A DNA stretch of 22,784 nt from Treponema sp. (GTDB lineage: Bacteria > Spirochaetota > Spirochaetia > Treponematales > Treponemataceae): the NCBI GenBank assembly GCA_023231445.1, contig JALNVF010000040.1:1-22784 (forward strand), in the 5' to 3' direction. The number at the start of each line of letters is the position of its first letter. The first letter of the stretch is position 1. This document shows positions 13,909 to 21,539 of this stretch, one piece after another. A model generated the notes under the pieces. It did not search any database, was not told where the DNA came from, and saw nothing but the letters and a program-made list of their open reading frames with translations. The position numbers and the translations under genes are program-made.

Positions 13909-16023
13909 TTAAACTTTAAACTGGTCTACCTGACTGCCTATGCTCTGGATAGATGTCTTGACCCGCTGTGCTATGTCCATCAGCGCATTTCCTGTTTCAT
14001 TAATTTTCTTTGCACCTGTGCTCATTTCCGCCATACTTTCTTTCATGCTGCCTGTTGATTCCTGCAGATTCTTTACTTCGTCAAGTATGGCTTTGTTTCC
14101 GGCCGACATTTCCGCCGACGCAGTCCGCACTTCCGTGGTGCTGTCGTTCATTGAATGCAGCGTTTCCGTAATCTGTTTTGAACCTTCTTTTTGTTCTTCC
14201 ATAGCATTTCGTATCTGCCGGACCAGTTCGTCGGTGTTTCTGATTCCTTCCGTTACGGCAGTGAATGCCTTGCTTGATTCAGACGAAGCTGCTACAACGC
14301 TTGTGATGGATTCCTTTATTTTGTTCAACTGCGTGCCGATCGTTTTTGACTGCACTGAAGATGTTTCCGAAAGTTTCCGGATTTCATCGGCGACGACACT
14401 GAATCCTTTTCCCGCCTCTCCGGCATGGGCTGCTTCGATAGCCGCATTCATGGCAAGCAGATTTGTCTGATTTGCGATACTGGCTATTGCAGAGTTTGCT
14501 TCCTGGAGCATTTCTGATTCCTGCTCTATCTGTTCTATCCGCTCGTTGACGTCCGTCTGCTTTTCTGCTCCGCTCCGTGCGTTCTGTTCAAGTGTTGAGA
14601 ATGAACCAGCCATTTTTTCAACGGATATGTTTACAGAATTGATGTTGCCTATCATTTCCTCGACCGCGGCAGAAGCTTCGGTAACTCCGGCTGCCTGTGA
14701 TTCTATCATCCGTTCAAGAGACGCAATGTTTGATGCGATTTCATTGACTGCACCGGCAGTTTCTTCAACACCTGCAGACTGGTTTGTAATATGTCCGCTT
14801 ACCGTATCAATATCCGCGAGAATCTGCGTAATTGCAGTAGCGGTATCCTGGGTACCTGAGTGGAGGTTTTCTCCGATTGTTGCAAGCTCGTCTTTCGACT
14901 GTTTGAGTTCTGAAATTATTGTCTGAAGTTTTTCCGAGAATCTGTTAAAACCTGAAACGACGGCTCCGATTTCATTTTTTGATTTTACTTCAATACGCCG
15001 TGTAAGATCAGCGCTGCCTGATGCGATGTCAGTTACTGTTTTTTCAACGATTTCAAGAGGTTTGAGCGCGCGGTAAATTATAAAGCCGCTGATTACAAGC
15101 AGTATGCAGAGAATGAGTACTGCGGTTAAAATCATGGTTTTTGAGAGCTCTGTTGCCGTCCGGTGTACCTGGGACTGTGAAACGGCGAACGCAAAACTCC
15201 ACAAAGTTCCTTCAACGGGTGAGTAGACCACGCATACTTTATTACCCTGCAGGTCATGGACCCATGCCATCCCCGAATTTCCTTTTACCATTTTTTCTGC
15301 AAGTTTCGTTAAATCGCTGTTTTCTGCATCAAGGTCGGTCAGAAAATTCTTTTTCATGGCGATACTGGTGTCCTGGTGTGCGACGACAGTCCCGTCATTT
15401 GCCAGAATCCATGCATAGCCGCTTTCACCAAGTTTGATACTGCCCGTTGTTTTCTGGATTGTCGTAAGCGGAACGACCCCTGCAAAAAAGCCGATGGTTT
15501 TTCCGCTGACTTTTACTGCTTTTACTATGTGTATAATTGGTTTTCCTGTAGTTTTTGATATGACAGGATTTGCAATATATTCCGTTTTCCCTTCGTTTAT
15601 TATTGCTTTAAAATAATCTCTGTCCAAAACGCTTGCGGTTGCATTGGTGTCCGTATATGCTGTTCCTTCCGGCCCGCAGAAAAAGACATAATCAAAATCA
15701 CTGCTGCGGATATCAGCATGGGACCTGAGCCATTGTGCAATCTGGGCTTCGTCTCCGGTATGGACTACTTCTGCCGTCAGATACGGATTCAGCTCGCTCA
15801 TATACGTATGTAATCTGTTAGTCAGTGCAAGAGAATATGCTGAGGTTATCTGCCGGCAGTCTTCTATATAACTTTTTTCAATGGATTTTTTTGTCTTTTG
15901 TGAGACAAGCAGAACCTGTATACAGTTAAGACCAAGAATAATAAAACCGAGTGTTATAACAAAAAAAACGCCCAGATGTCCTTTTTTTGAATTTTCATGA
16001 CCCAAAACATGTTTTTTAATCAT
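13909..16023 (-). CDS. dCache-type methyl-accepting chemotaxis protein (MCP3)
   Basis: This is a 704-residue chemoreceptor with a first helix at about 18-40, a large extracellular region (about 41-293) that reads as a double-Cache domain (YVFFCGPEGTAYTDTN, LDRDYFKAIINEGKTEYI, then GESGYAWILANDGTVVAHQD), a second helix at about 296-318, HAMP to about 370, and a signalling domain with tip QTNLLAMNAAIEAAHAGEAG. dCache domains bind small molecules such as amino acids, but the ligand cannot be named here. The C-terminus ends QVDQFKV without a pentapeptide. AAGGACAGGG lies upstream of the ATG. It heads the MCP3-EAL group and is divergent from the small XRE gene, with shared repeated motifs between them. 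Confidence 0.94.
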   Translation of the reverse strand: MIKKHVLGHENSKKGHLGVFFVITLGFIILGLNCIQVLLVSQKTKKSIEKSYIEDCRQITSAYSLALTNRLHTYMSELNPYLTAEVVHTGDEAQIAQWLRSHADIRSSDFDYVFFCGPEGTAYTDTNATASVLDRDYFKAIINEGKTEYIANPVISKTTGKPIIHIVKAVKVSGKTIGFFAGVVPLTTIQKTTGSIKLGESGYAWILANDGTVVAHQDTSIAMKKNFLTDLDAENSDLTKLAEKMVKGNSGMAWVHDLQGNKVCVVYSPVEGTLWSFAFAVSQSQVHRTATELSKTMILTAVLILCILLVISGFIIYRALKPLEIVEKTVTDIASGSADLTRRIEVKSKNEIGAVVSGFNRFSEKLQTIISELKQSKDELATIGENLHSGTQDTATAITQILADIDTVSGHITNQSAGVEETAGAVNEIASNIASLERMIESQAAGVTEASAAVEEMIGNINSVNISVEKMAGSFSTLEQNARSGAEKQTDVNERIEQIEQESEMLQEANSAIASIANQTNLLAMNAAIEAAHAGEAGKGFSVVADEIRKLSETSSVQSKTIGTQLNKIKESITSVVAASSESSKAFTAVTEGIRNTDELVRQIRNAMEEQKEGSKQITETLHSMNDSTTEVRTASAEMSAGNKAILDEVKNLQESTGSMKESMAEMSTGAKKINETGNALMDIAQRVKTSIQSIGSQVDQFKV

Positions 16024-16066
16024 TATGCCCTGTCCTTATAACGAGAAGTGAGATAAAAGCATATAT

Positions 16067-16095
16067 ACTATAGTTAATTCTTAATTCTTCTTGAA
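16067..16095 (-). promoter_or_regulatory. Possible promoter of MCP3
   Basis: On the - strand TTCAAG (16090-16095) and TATAGT (16067-16072) are 17 nt apart and 45 nt or so upstream of the MCP3 start. The -35 box is weak. One of the TTGTGA motifs (16097-16102) abuts the -35 box. Confidence 0.35.
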
Positions 16096-16241
16096 TTTGT
16101 GAAAGAAAAAAGCGGCTGTGTTTTTCACAACTGTTAATTTTTTTAACAGTATATATTGCAATTGTGATATATAAGTATACTACAAAAAAATAAAAACGCA
16201 ACCAGCATTTATATAAGGTATTAATATTGCAGTTGTGATAT
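16094..16241. promoter_or_regulatory. Cluster of TTGTGA operator-like sites between MCP3 and xre
   Basis: Four copies of TTGTGA occur in 142 nt: 16097-16102 (+), 16125-16130 (-), 16162-16167 (+) and 16233-16238 (+). The last two lie in near-identical 18-mers, ATATTGCAATTGTGATAT (16153-16170) and ATATTGCAGTTGTGATAT (16224-16241), which differ at one base and are 71 nt apart. The site at 16121-16133 reads CAGTTGTGAAAAA on the - strand. They are plausible binding sites for the adjacent XRE protein. Confidence 0.55.
16131..16149. repeat. Perfect inverted repeat in the MCP3-xre intergenic region
   Basis: CTGTTAA (16131-16137) and TTAACAG (16143-16149) form a perfect 7-bp dyad around five T residues. 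It lies at the centre of the divergent regulatory region and overlaps the end of the inverted TTGTGA site. Confidence 0.6.
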
Positions 16242-16250
16242 TGATATCGT

Positions 16251-16595
16251 ATGGGATTTTGGAATAACGTTGAACTCGAATGTAGATATAAAGGAATAAC
16301 TCGTAAGGAACTGGCGGCTGCGGCACATTTTTCGGTGAATACAATTTCCACAGGATTAAAACGCAACGGAATGCCTGCAGCCGATCTTGCTTTACGGATT
16401 TCAAAGGTACTGGGTATACCGCTTGAACAGTTGCTTGAAAGCAGAGAATCGACTGTGTCCCGGGAAAATATATCAGATATTTACGAAAGGCAGAAACTGC
16501 TCTTACAATATCTTCCTTATATCGAGAAACTTAAACAGATGCCTCGTGAAACAGCTGAAGCGGTTCTGACGATTATAGATAATATACGTGTATAA
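16251..16595 (+). CDS. Small XRE/Cro-CI family DNA-binding protein
   Basis: The 114-residue protein has an N-terminal helix-turn-helix of the XRE type (about 3-63): GITRKELAAAAHFSVNTISTG followed by ALRISKVLGIPLEQLLE. The C-terminal half (about 70-114) is helical, with IYERQKLLLQYLPYIEKLKQ and TAEAVLTIIDNIRV, and probably dimerises. Proteins of this size are common local repressors. No Shine-Dalgarno sequence precedes the ATG; a TTGTGA site ends 12 nt before it, so translation may be weak or leaderless. It is divergent from MCP3 and convergent with the fructokinase gene. The regulated target is not shown, but the shared intergenic region makes MCP3-EAL and its own gene likely. Confidence 0.85.
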   Translation: MGFWNNVELECRYKGITRKELAAAAHFSVNTISTGLKRNGMPAADLALRISKVLGIPLEQLLESRESTVSRENISDIYERQKLLLQYLPYIEKLKQMPRETAEAVLTIIDNIRV

Positions 16596-16599
16596 CGAC

Positions 16600-16629
16600 C
16601 ATATTGAATAAATATGAGAAAAGATTTTC
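16600..16629. terminator. Weak bidirectional hairpins between xre and fructokinase gene
   Basis: CATATT (16600-16605) pairs with AATATG (16611-16616), and GAAAA (16618-16622) with TTTTC (16625-16629). Both are short and AT-rich, placed between two convergent genes. A terminator role is suggested mainly by location. Confidence 0.3.
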
Positions 16630-16640
16630 TTTGTCGTAAT

Positions 16641-17633
16641 TCAGACATTTCCTGTGATAAGAGATTTTACATCAGCTTCTGAGGGCATAACAGATAATGC
16701 CCCTTTGCGGGTTGTTATAAGTGATGAAGCTGCATTCGCAAAAACAAGCATATCGTGCAACCTGTCTTTCGTAAAATCGTCATATCCGTTTTTGAGGATA
16801 TCATGCAAAATACATGCGCAGAATGTGTCTCCTGCACCGGTAGTATCAATTGTTTTTACCGAAGTAAATGTCGGACACTGCATATCAAGAGTGGTTCTTC
16901 CGTTGTCATAAAATGCTCTGCACCCGTGTTTTCCCTGTGTTACAGTAATAAGCGGGATAGTATATTTTGTCCGTAGCTTTACTATCCCGTTGACTATATC
17001 TTCTTCTCCGGTGCAGAACGATAGTTCTTCTTCTGCTATTTTAAGAATATTGCACCGGGATATCCCGAATAAAATCCGTTCTTTTGCATGGTCAGGCGTA
17101 TCCCAGAGCGGGGGCCGGAGGTTGGGATCAAAAGAGAGTAGTGTACCTGACTTTTCTGCTGTTTCAAGAGCGTATTCTGTTGCAGTATTAACCGGTTCAT
17201 TCGTCATTGACAGAGTTCCGTAATGAAGTATCGCCGATGAGGAAATCAACGTATCACTGATTTCTGATTTTTCAAGGGCAGCATCTGCTCCGGGATTACG
17301 ATAAAACGAAAAACTGCGGTCTCCGTCAGGAGCTGTGTGAACAAAGGCCAGTGTTGTTTTATAAGCGTCTGACATAATCAGATTTGTTACGTCTATTCCC
17401 AGATTTGTGACACGTTCTTTGAGCATGGTACCGAACATATCATTGCCGACCTTTCCGATAAAAGCGGTTTTGTGATTAAGTTTCCGGAGCATTGCAAGGA
17501 CGTTGCATGGTGCTCCTCCCGGATTTGCTTCACACAGCCAGTTTCCCTGCGTACTTAATCCGTTTTGTGTAAAATCTATCAGAAGTTCTCCCATGGCTGC
17601 GACTTCATATTTCATGTTTGTTTTGATTTTCAT
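16641..17633 (-). CDS. scrK: PfkB-family fructokinase
   Basis: The enzyme probably phosphorylates fructose released by the upstream sucrose hydrolase to fructose-6-phosphate. The 330-residue protein has the PfkB features GELLIDF near the N-terminus, the substrate-binding NPGGAPCNVLAML, GKVGNDMFG, and the C-terminal signature DTTGAGDTFCACIL with catalytic D269. The ATG overlaps the stop of the hydrolase gene by 4 nt, with AAAGGAT upstream, so the two are translated together. Substrate identity rests on this context; other sugar specificities in the family cannot be excluded from motifs alone. Confidence 0.9.
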   Translation of the reverse strand: MKIKTNMKYEVAAMGELLIDFTQNGLSTQGNWLCEANPGGAPCNVLAMLRKLNHKTAFIGKVGNDMFGTMLKERVTNLGIDVTNLIMSDAYKTTLAFVHTAPDGDRSFSFYRNPGADAALEKSEISDTLISSSAILHYGTLSMTNEPVNTATEYALETAEKSGTLLSFDPNLRPPLWDTPDHAKERILFGISRCNILKIAEEELSFCTGEEDIVNGIVKLRTKYTIPLITVTQGKHGCRAFYDNGRTTLDMQCPTFTSVKTIDTTGAGDTFCACILHDILKNGYDDFTKDRLHDMLVFANAASSLITTRKGALSVMPSEADVKSLITGNV

Positions 17634-19156
17634 ATCATATCCTTTTTATTTTGAGCTTTTCCCAGATGATGGGATTCATAATCAAAGATTATTGTTCCAT
17701 CTGATTCGAACAGTATATCTGCTGCGTCTTGTGGTGTATAGAAGGTATTCGTGAACGAATATTTTCCACCGTTAATGAATACTTCAAGAGAACATGTGTC
17801 GAGCAGGCAGCGTAATTCCAGAATACCGTTTTCTTCAGGAGAAATATACATCGTTCTTACGGAAAGAACGTCTCTGCAGTATCCGCAGAAAGTCCGGTCA
17901 AAGGTAAGTGAATGTGCAGTAAAGTTGTAGGTGAGCATTGTGTAATGGTCACTGTCAGCCGCAAATTTTATTGTCATATTTCGTGATCCGGTATTATCGC
18001 TGTCGTTAATGCGTATGGTAAAATCGAGATGCCTTCCGTGAATACCGGGATACGTTCCTGTTCCGGAAAGAATGCACTTTCTGCCGGAAAAATCATTCAG
18101 ATAATAATCGGTAATTTCATGGACAGGAAACTGATACAACCAGTTGTTTTTTAAAATCAGTTCGCGGGGGAATGTCATCATGCCTGACCATATATATCCC
18201 TCAGGTGTACTGTAGGCTTCCCAATTATGCATCCATGCGATCATAATGCGTCTGCCGTCGGGCGTAAGTGTTGTCTGCGGCGCATAAAAGTCAATTCCAT
18301 AGTCAAGGAGTGCAGCATCCCTGCCGTTTTCCGGACGTTTATCCCGCCGGAATGTATGTGTCTGAGTAGTAAAAAATCCCGTCATATATACGCTGTTGTT
18401 TCCGTTATGGAAATGTCTGTCTCTGCCTGCGTCGATTTCCTGTATGGAGAGCAGAATAATGTCGTGACCAGTAAGTCTGAACAGATCAGGACATTCCCAC
18501 ATTCCCCCGAGGTTTCCTCTGCTTCCGTCTATTATTGATATGAATGTCCATTTCTCCAGTTCTTTTGAAGAAAATAAGACAAGTGAACCGCTTCTGTCCG
18601 CTGTTGTTTTTAGTACCGCAGCAAGATAATAATTCCCGTTTTCATACCATAGTTTCGGGTCACGAAAATCACGGATATCGTACTGAAAAGGAATATCCTT
18701 CGCAGTGATAACCGGATTACACGGAAGTTTAGTGTATGTCTTTCCGTCGCCGACAGCAATGCACTGATTCTGGACGTTTATTCCGTTTGAATCAGAAACA
18801 CCGGTATATGCGATTATATGCTTTCCCGCTGCCTCAATTGCGGTACCGGAAAAACAACCTTTTTCGTCAGCCTTTGTATCAGGAGCAAGAACGGCTGGTT
18901 CGTTATGCCAGGAGATAAAATCTTTTGTTGTTGCATGTCCCCAGTGCATCGGCCCCCAATGGATTCCGTACGGATAATATTGAAAAAAAAGGTGGCATAT
19001 TCCGTTGAAATATGAAAATCCGTTCGGATCGTTGATCCATCCCGACGGAGATGTAAAATGAAATACCGGACGCTGACCAGTCAGCTGTTTGTCAGCAGCA
19101 ATTACGGATGCACTTTCTGTTTCCATTGTTTGTGCATGTTCAAGTTGTATACTCAC
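17630..19156 (-). CDS. sacA: GH32 sucrose-6-phosphate hydrolase / beta-fructofuranosidase
   Basis: The enzyme cleaves sucrose or sucrose-6-phosphate to glucose (or its 6-phosphate) and fructose. The 508-residue protein carries the three GH32 catalytic motifs: WINDPNG with nucleophile D43, FRDPK with D166, and WECPDLF with acid/base E221, followed by a C-terminal beta-sandwich (about 350-500). There is no signal peptide, so it acts inside the cell on imported sugar. The start used is GTG 19156, preceded by AGGA; it overlaps the stop of a 9-codon ORF that has a much better ribosome-binding site. An alternative start is M11. It is upstream of and coupled to the fructokinase gene. No sucrose PTS or ABC transporter gene is in the window. 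Confidence 0.93.
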   Translation of the reverse strand: MSIQLEHAQTMETESASVIAADKQLTGQRPVFHFTSPSGWINDPNGFSYFNGICHLFFQYYPYGIHWGPMHWGHATTKDFISWHNEPAVLAPDTKADEKGCFSGTAIEAAGKHIIAYTGVSDSNGINVQNQCIAVGDGKTYTKLPCNPVITAKDIPFQYDIRDFRDPKLWYENGNYYLAAVLKTTADRSGSLVLFSSKELEKWTFISIIDGSRGNLGGMWECPDLFRLTGHDIILLSIQEIDAGRDRHFHNGNNSVYMTGFFTTQTHTFRRDKRPENGRDAALLDYGIDFYAPQTTLTPDGRRIMIAWMHNWEAYSTPEGYIWSGMMTFPRELILKNNWLYQFPVHEITDYYLNDFSGRKCILSGTGTYPGIHGRHLDFTIRINDSDNTGSRNMTIKFAADSDHYTMLTYNFTAHSLTFDRTFCGYCRDVLSVRTMYISPEENGILELRCLLDTCSLEVFINGGKYSFTNTFYTPQDAADILFESDGTIIFDYESHHLGKAQNKKDMI

Positions 19157-19182
19157 GGTATTATTCCTAAAAGCTTTTTCAT
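19153..19182 (-). CDS. Nine-residue leader ORF coupled to the sucrose hydrolase gene
   Basis: ATG 19182 opens a short frame MKKLLGIIP that ends in TGA at 19153-19155. AGGAGG stands 5 nt upstream of this ATG, which is the best Shine-Dalgarno in the neighbourhood. The stop overlaps the GTG start of the hydrolase (GTGA). The frame differs from that of the hydrolase. It may feed ribosomes to the GTG start by coupling, or it may be the relic of an older start shifted by an indel. Confidence 0.35.
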   Translation of the reverse strand: MKKLLGIIP

Positions 19183-19183
19183 A

Positions 19184-19645
19184 CTAACCTCCTGATAAAG
19201 CGTAAGTGCCACGAACTATTATTCCTGGTGCAAGAACAATGTTCCGCACTTCTTTTTTATTAGTTGCATATCCGTCCGCCATTTTATCTTCCAGTAGCTG
19301 GAAACTGGTCTTTGCTATATCTTCAATCGGCTGGTAAATTGAGGTAAGTTTCGGATAAACGATGTCACAGATATTTGTATTATCAAAACCGACTATTGAA
19401 ATATCTTCCGGAATGTTCAGGCCTGCTTCATATGCAGCTTCCAGTGCGTATGCCGCATACATACCATTTACACAGAACAAACCTGCTTTTCTTGAACTTG
19501 TCCGGTTGCGTATAAAGTTGCTCAGGAGAAGCGCGCCGCTGCCGATTGTACTGAAGTACCAGTCCTGGTTTCCGATTACTGATATTCTGTCGCTGGAGAC
19601 TCCGTAATCGAGCAGGTTTTCTCTGAATCCGAAAAATTTATCATT
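19184..19645 (-). pseudogene. LacI-family regulator lacking its DNA-binding half
   Basis: The open frame covers about 153 residues and matches only the C-terminal effector-binding half of a LacI-type repressor: FFGFRENLLDYGV, then RKAGLFCVNGMYAAYALEAA, PEDISIVGFDNTNICDIVYP, LTSIYQPIEDIA and a terminal VLAPGIIVRGTY. Family members are about 330-340 residues long, with an N-terminal helix-turn-helix that is absent here. A TAA at 19646-19648 closes the frame upstream, and there is no ATG before residue 60 or so (a TTG at 19480 would give 98 residues). Directly beyond it the + strand sensor-kinase gene begins. It probably once regulated the sucrose hydrolase and fructokinase genes that follow on the same strand. 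It cannot bind DNA as it stands. Confidence 0.85.
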
Positions 19646-19673
19646 TTATGTAATATTAATCCGGATATATTTA

Positions 19674-21539
19674 TTGTCAAGAAGAAAGATTGCATCCTCC
19701 GTTTTTTCATGGTATTCTGGAAACGTGAAACAAAAATCGATGGTACAGGGGCATATCGTTTTTTTCCTCCTCTGTGTTGCGCTTCCGGTCAGTATCTGTC
19801 TTACGGTATTCAGTGTCATTTTTCGTGACGAGATGTTGAAAAATGCAGAAAACCAGATATATGCGACTGTTGAACAGTCGGCTGTAAATATAAACGCTGA
19901 ATATGAAAATATGGCTGTTATGGCTTCTGCGCTTGTTCATGATACTGCGCTTATGTCGGATTCAATCGTGTACAGCAATGCCGTTGCTGTACAGGAACGA
20001 TATAAGGCAAGTAATGAAATTGATAAAATACTTGAAAAAATATTTCTTACGACTAACCTGAAAGGTTCTATTTATCTTATTTTAAATGATTCTCATGATA
20101 CTGTTTATGTGAATAGAAATTTTCAGACACTTTCCATTGATAACAGGGAAGTTGCCGGAATTGTAGAAAATGTTCCGGGAACCCTTGATAAAGTACGTGC
20201 CGTTGATGAAATTTATTGTGAACAGAATATTACTAAAACGCGTCCTGTCGTAATTTTTGTTGTGAAGCCTCCTGTTGACCGCGGATATGTTACCGGAATA
20301 AAAACTGTAGCGGTTGCGTTTGCATCATCTTCGTTATATGATTTTCTTTTTACGACTACGGCGGATGAAAATAATCAGACAGGATTGAGATATATAGTAG
20401 ACGGTGCCGGAAAAATTTTAGCTTCATCGGATAGCGGCAGAGGAAACGGCAGCTGGAATAATGAGAAAGAACTGCTTGGAAAAAGATATCTTATAATCGA
20501 GCAGAGTATCACTATGTCGGGATGGAAAATATGCAGTGCAATTCCGGTAAAATCAATAACCGGACGGGTTGAATTTATTTTTCGGACAATGCTTGTCATA
20601 CTTCTGCTTGTCATCAGTCTGTTCATTATTTACAATATTCATTTTTTTCAGACGGAGCTGCGTCCGCTTCAGAAAGTTATAACGAGTATGAACCGTGTTG
20701 CACAGGGAGATTTTACGGTCAGACTGTTTCAGGATAAAGTAAAAGAGTTTAAGGCGCTGGCGGATTCGTTCAATTCGATGACGCTGCAGCTCGATGAACT
20801 TACGCGGCAGATTAAGGATGAACAGAGGGAGCGGCTTCGAAGTGAAATCAAATCGCTTCGGTTCCAGCTTAATCCGCATTTTGTCTGTAATACGCTCAAT
20901 ACCATCAGACTGATGTCGCTCATGTCAAAAAATGAGTCGATTACGAAAATGACGACCGCATTTATGTCGATTATGGACGACAATCTTCGCGACGATAATT
21001 CGTTCAACAGTCTGGAACATGAATTGAAAAATCTTGACAATTATATTTACCTGATGCAGGTGAGGTACGGAAAAGTGTTCGATTACTATTGTACTGTTTC
21101 CGATGAGCTTAAGAAGTATTCAGTTCCTTCCATGATACTCCAGCCGATAGTTGAAAATTCCATTATCCACGGAATCAGAGGTATTTCGCACAACGGTATA
21201 ATAACTGTCTCAGCAAAAATCGTAAAAATTTCTGATGTAAGTCCCGTCAATTCAGGAACGGAAGATGTTCTGCTGATAGAAGTTTCGGACAACGGTTGCG
21301 GTATAGACGGCGATATGCTTGAACATATTTTTGAGAAAGAGCAGAACAGTCAGCGGGGACTTAATCATATCGGTATAAAAGCCGTTTACAACAGAATAAA
21401 GCTGCTTTTTGGTTCATTGTATACAATGCGGGTATCGAGCTATCCCGGTGAGGGGACGGTCGTTTCAATTTTTATTCCGGCGGAGATTTTTTCTGACGCG
21501 GATGAAGGATGTCGTTATGATACGAATAGTAATAGTTGA
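19674..21539 (+). CDS. YesM-type membrane sensor histidine kinase
   Basis: This kinase probably senses an extracellular carbohydrate-related signal and phosphorylates the adjacent AraC-type regulator. The 621-residue protein has a membrane helix at about 27-48, an extracellular sensor region to about 300, a second helix at about 302-323, HAMP (about 324-378), and a His_kinase domain with the phosphorylated H402 in FQLNPHFVCNTLNTIR. The ATPase domain shows ILQPIVENSIIHGI (N box), EVSDNGCGID and GLNHIGIKAVYNRI. The start TTG 19674 is chosen because the first residues (SSVFSWYSGNVKQKS) resemble the usual N-terminus of this family; GTG 19725 and ATG 19740 are alternatives, and none has a good ribosome-binding site. 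Only about 28 nt separate it from the LacI remnant, so its promoter must lie within that remnant or be missing. Confidence 0.93.
   Translation: MSRRKIASSVFSWYSGNVKQKSMVQGHIVFFLLCVALPVSICLTVFSVIFRDEMLKNAENQIYATVEQSAVNINAEYENMAVMASALVHDTALMSDSIVYSNAVAVQERYKASNEIDKILEKIFLTTNLKGSIYLILNDSHDTVYVNRNFQTLSIDNREVAGIVENVPGTLDKVRAVDEIYCEQNITKTRPVVIFVVKPPVDRGYVTGIKTVAVAFASSSLYDFLFTTTADENNQTGLRYIVDGAGKILASSDSGRGNGSWNNEKELLGKRYLIIEQSITMSGWKICSAIPVKSITGRVEFIFRTMLVILLLVISLFIIYNIHFFQTELRPLQKVITSMNRVAQGDFTVRLFQDKVKEFKALADSFNSMTLQLDELTRQIKDEQRERLRSEIKSLRFQLNPHFVCNTLNTIRLMSLMSKNESITKMTTAFMSIMDDNLRDDNSFNSLEHELKNLDNYIYLMQVRYGKVFDYYCTVSDELKKYSVPSMILQPIVENSIIHGIRGISHNGIITVSAKIVKISDVSPVNSGTEDVLLIEVSDNGCGIDGDMLEHIFEKEQNSQRGLNHIGIKAVYNRIKLLFGSLYTMRVSSYPGEGTVVSIFIPAEIFSDADEGCRYDTNSNS

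Noticed and set aside
13940..14470. 176-codon + strand open frame antisense to MCP3
   Set aside because: Its sequence is the complement of the conserved receptor signalling domain, and similar frames appear opposite every receptor here.
19646..19740. Further LacI-like sequence on the - strand upstream of the truncated regulator (reads TEDAIFLLDNKY)
   Set aside because: It is closed by TAA, and the opposite strand encodes the family-typical N-terminus of the sensor kinase, so the resemblance is probably chance.
21409..21516. Extended N-terminus for the response regulator from ATG 21409
   Set aside because: The receiver domain starts at MIRIVIVDDE (21517) with a good ribosome-binding site; the extra 36 residues are antifamily and lie wholly inside the kinase gene.
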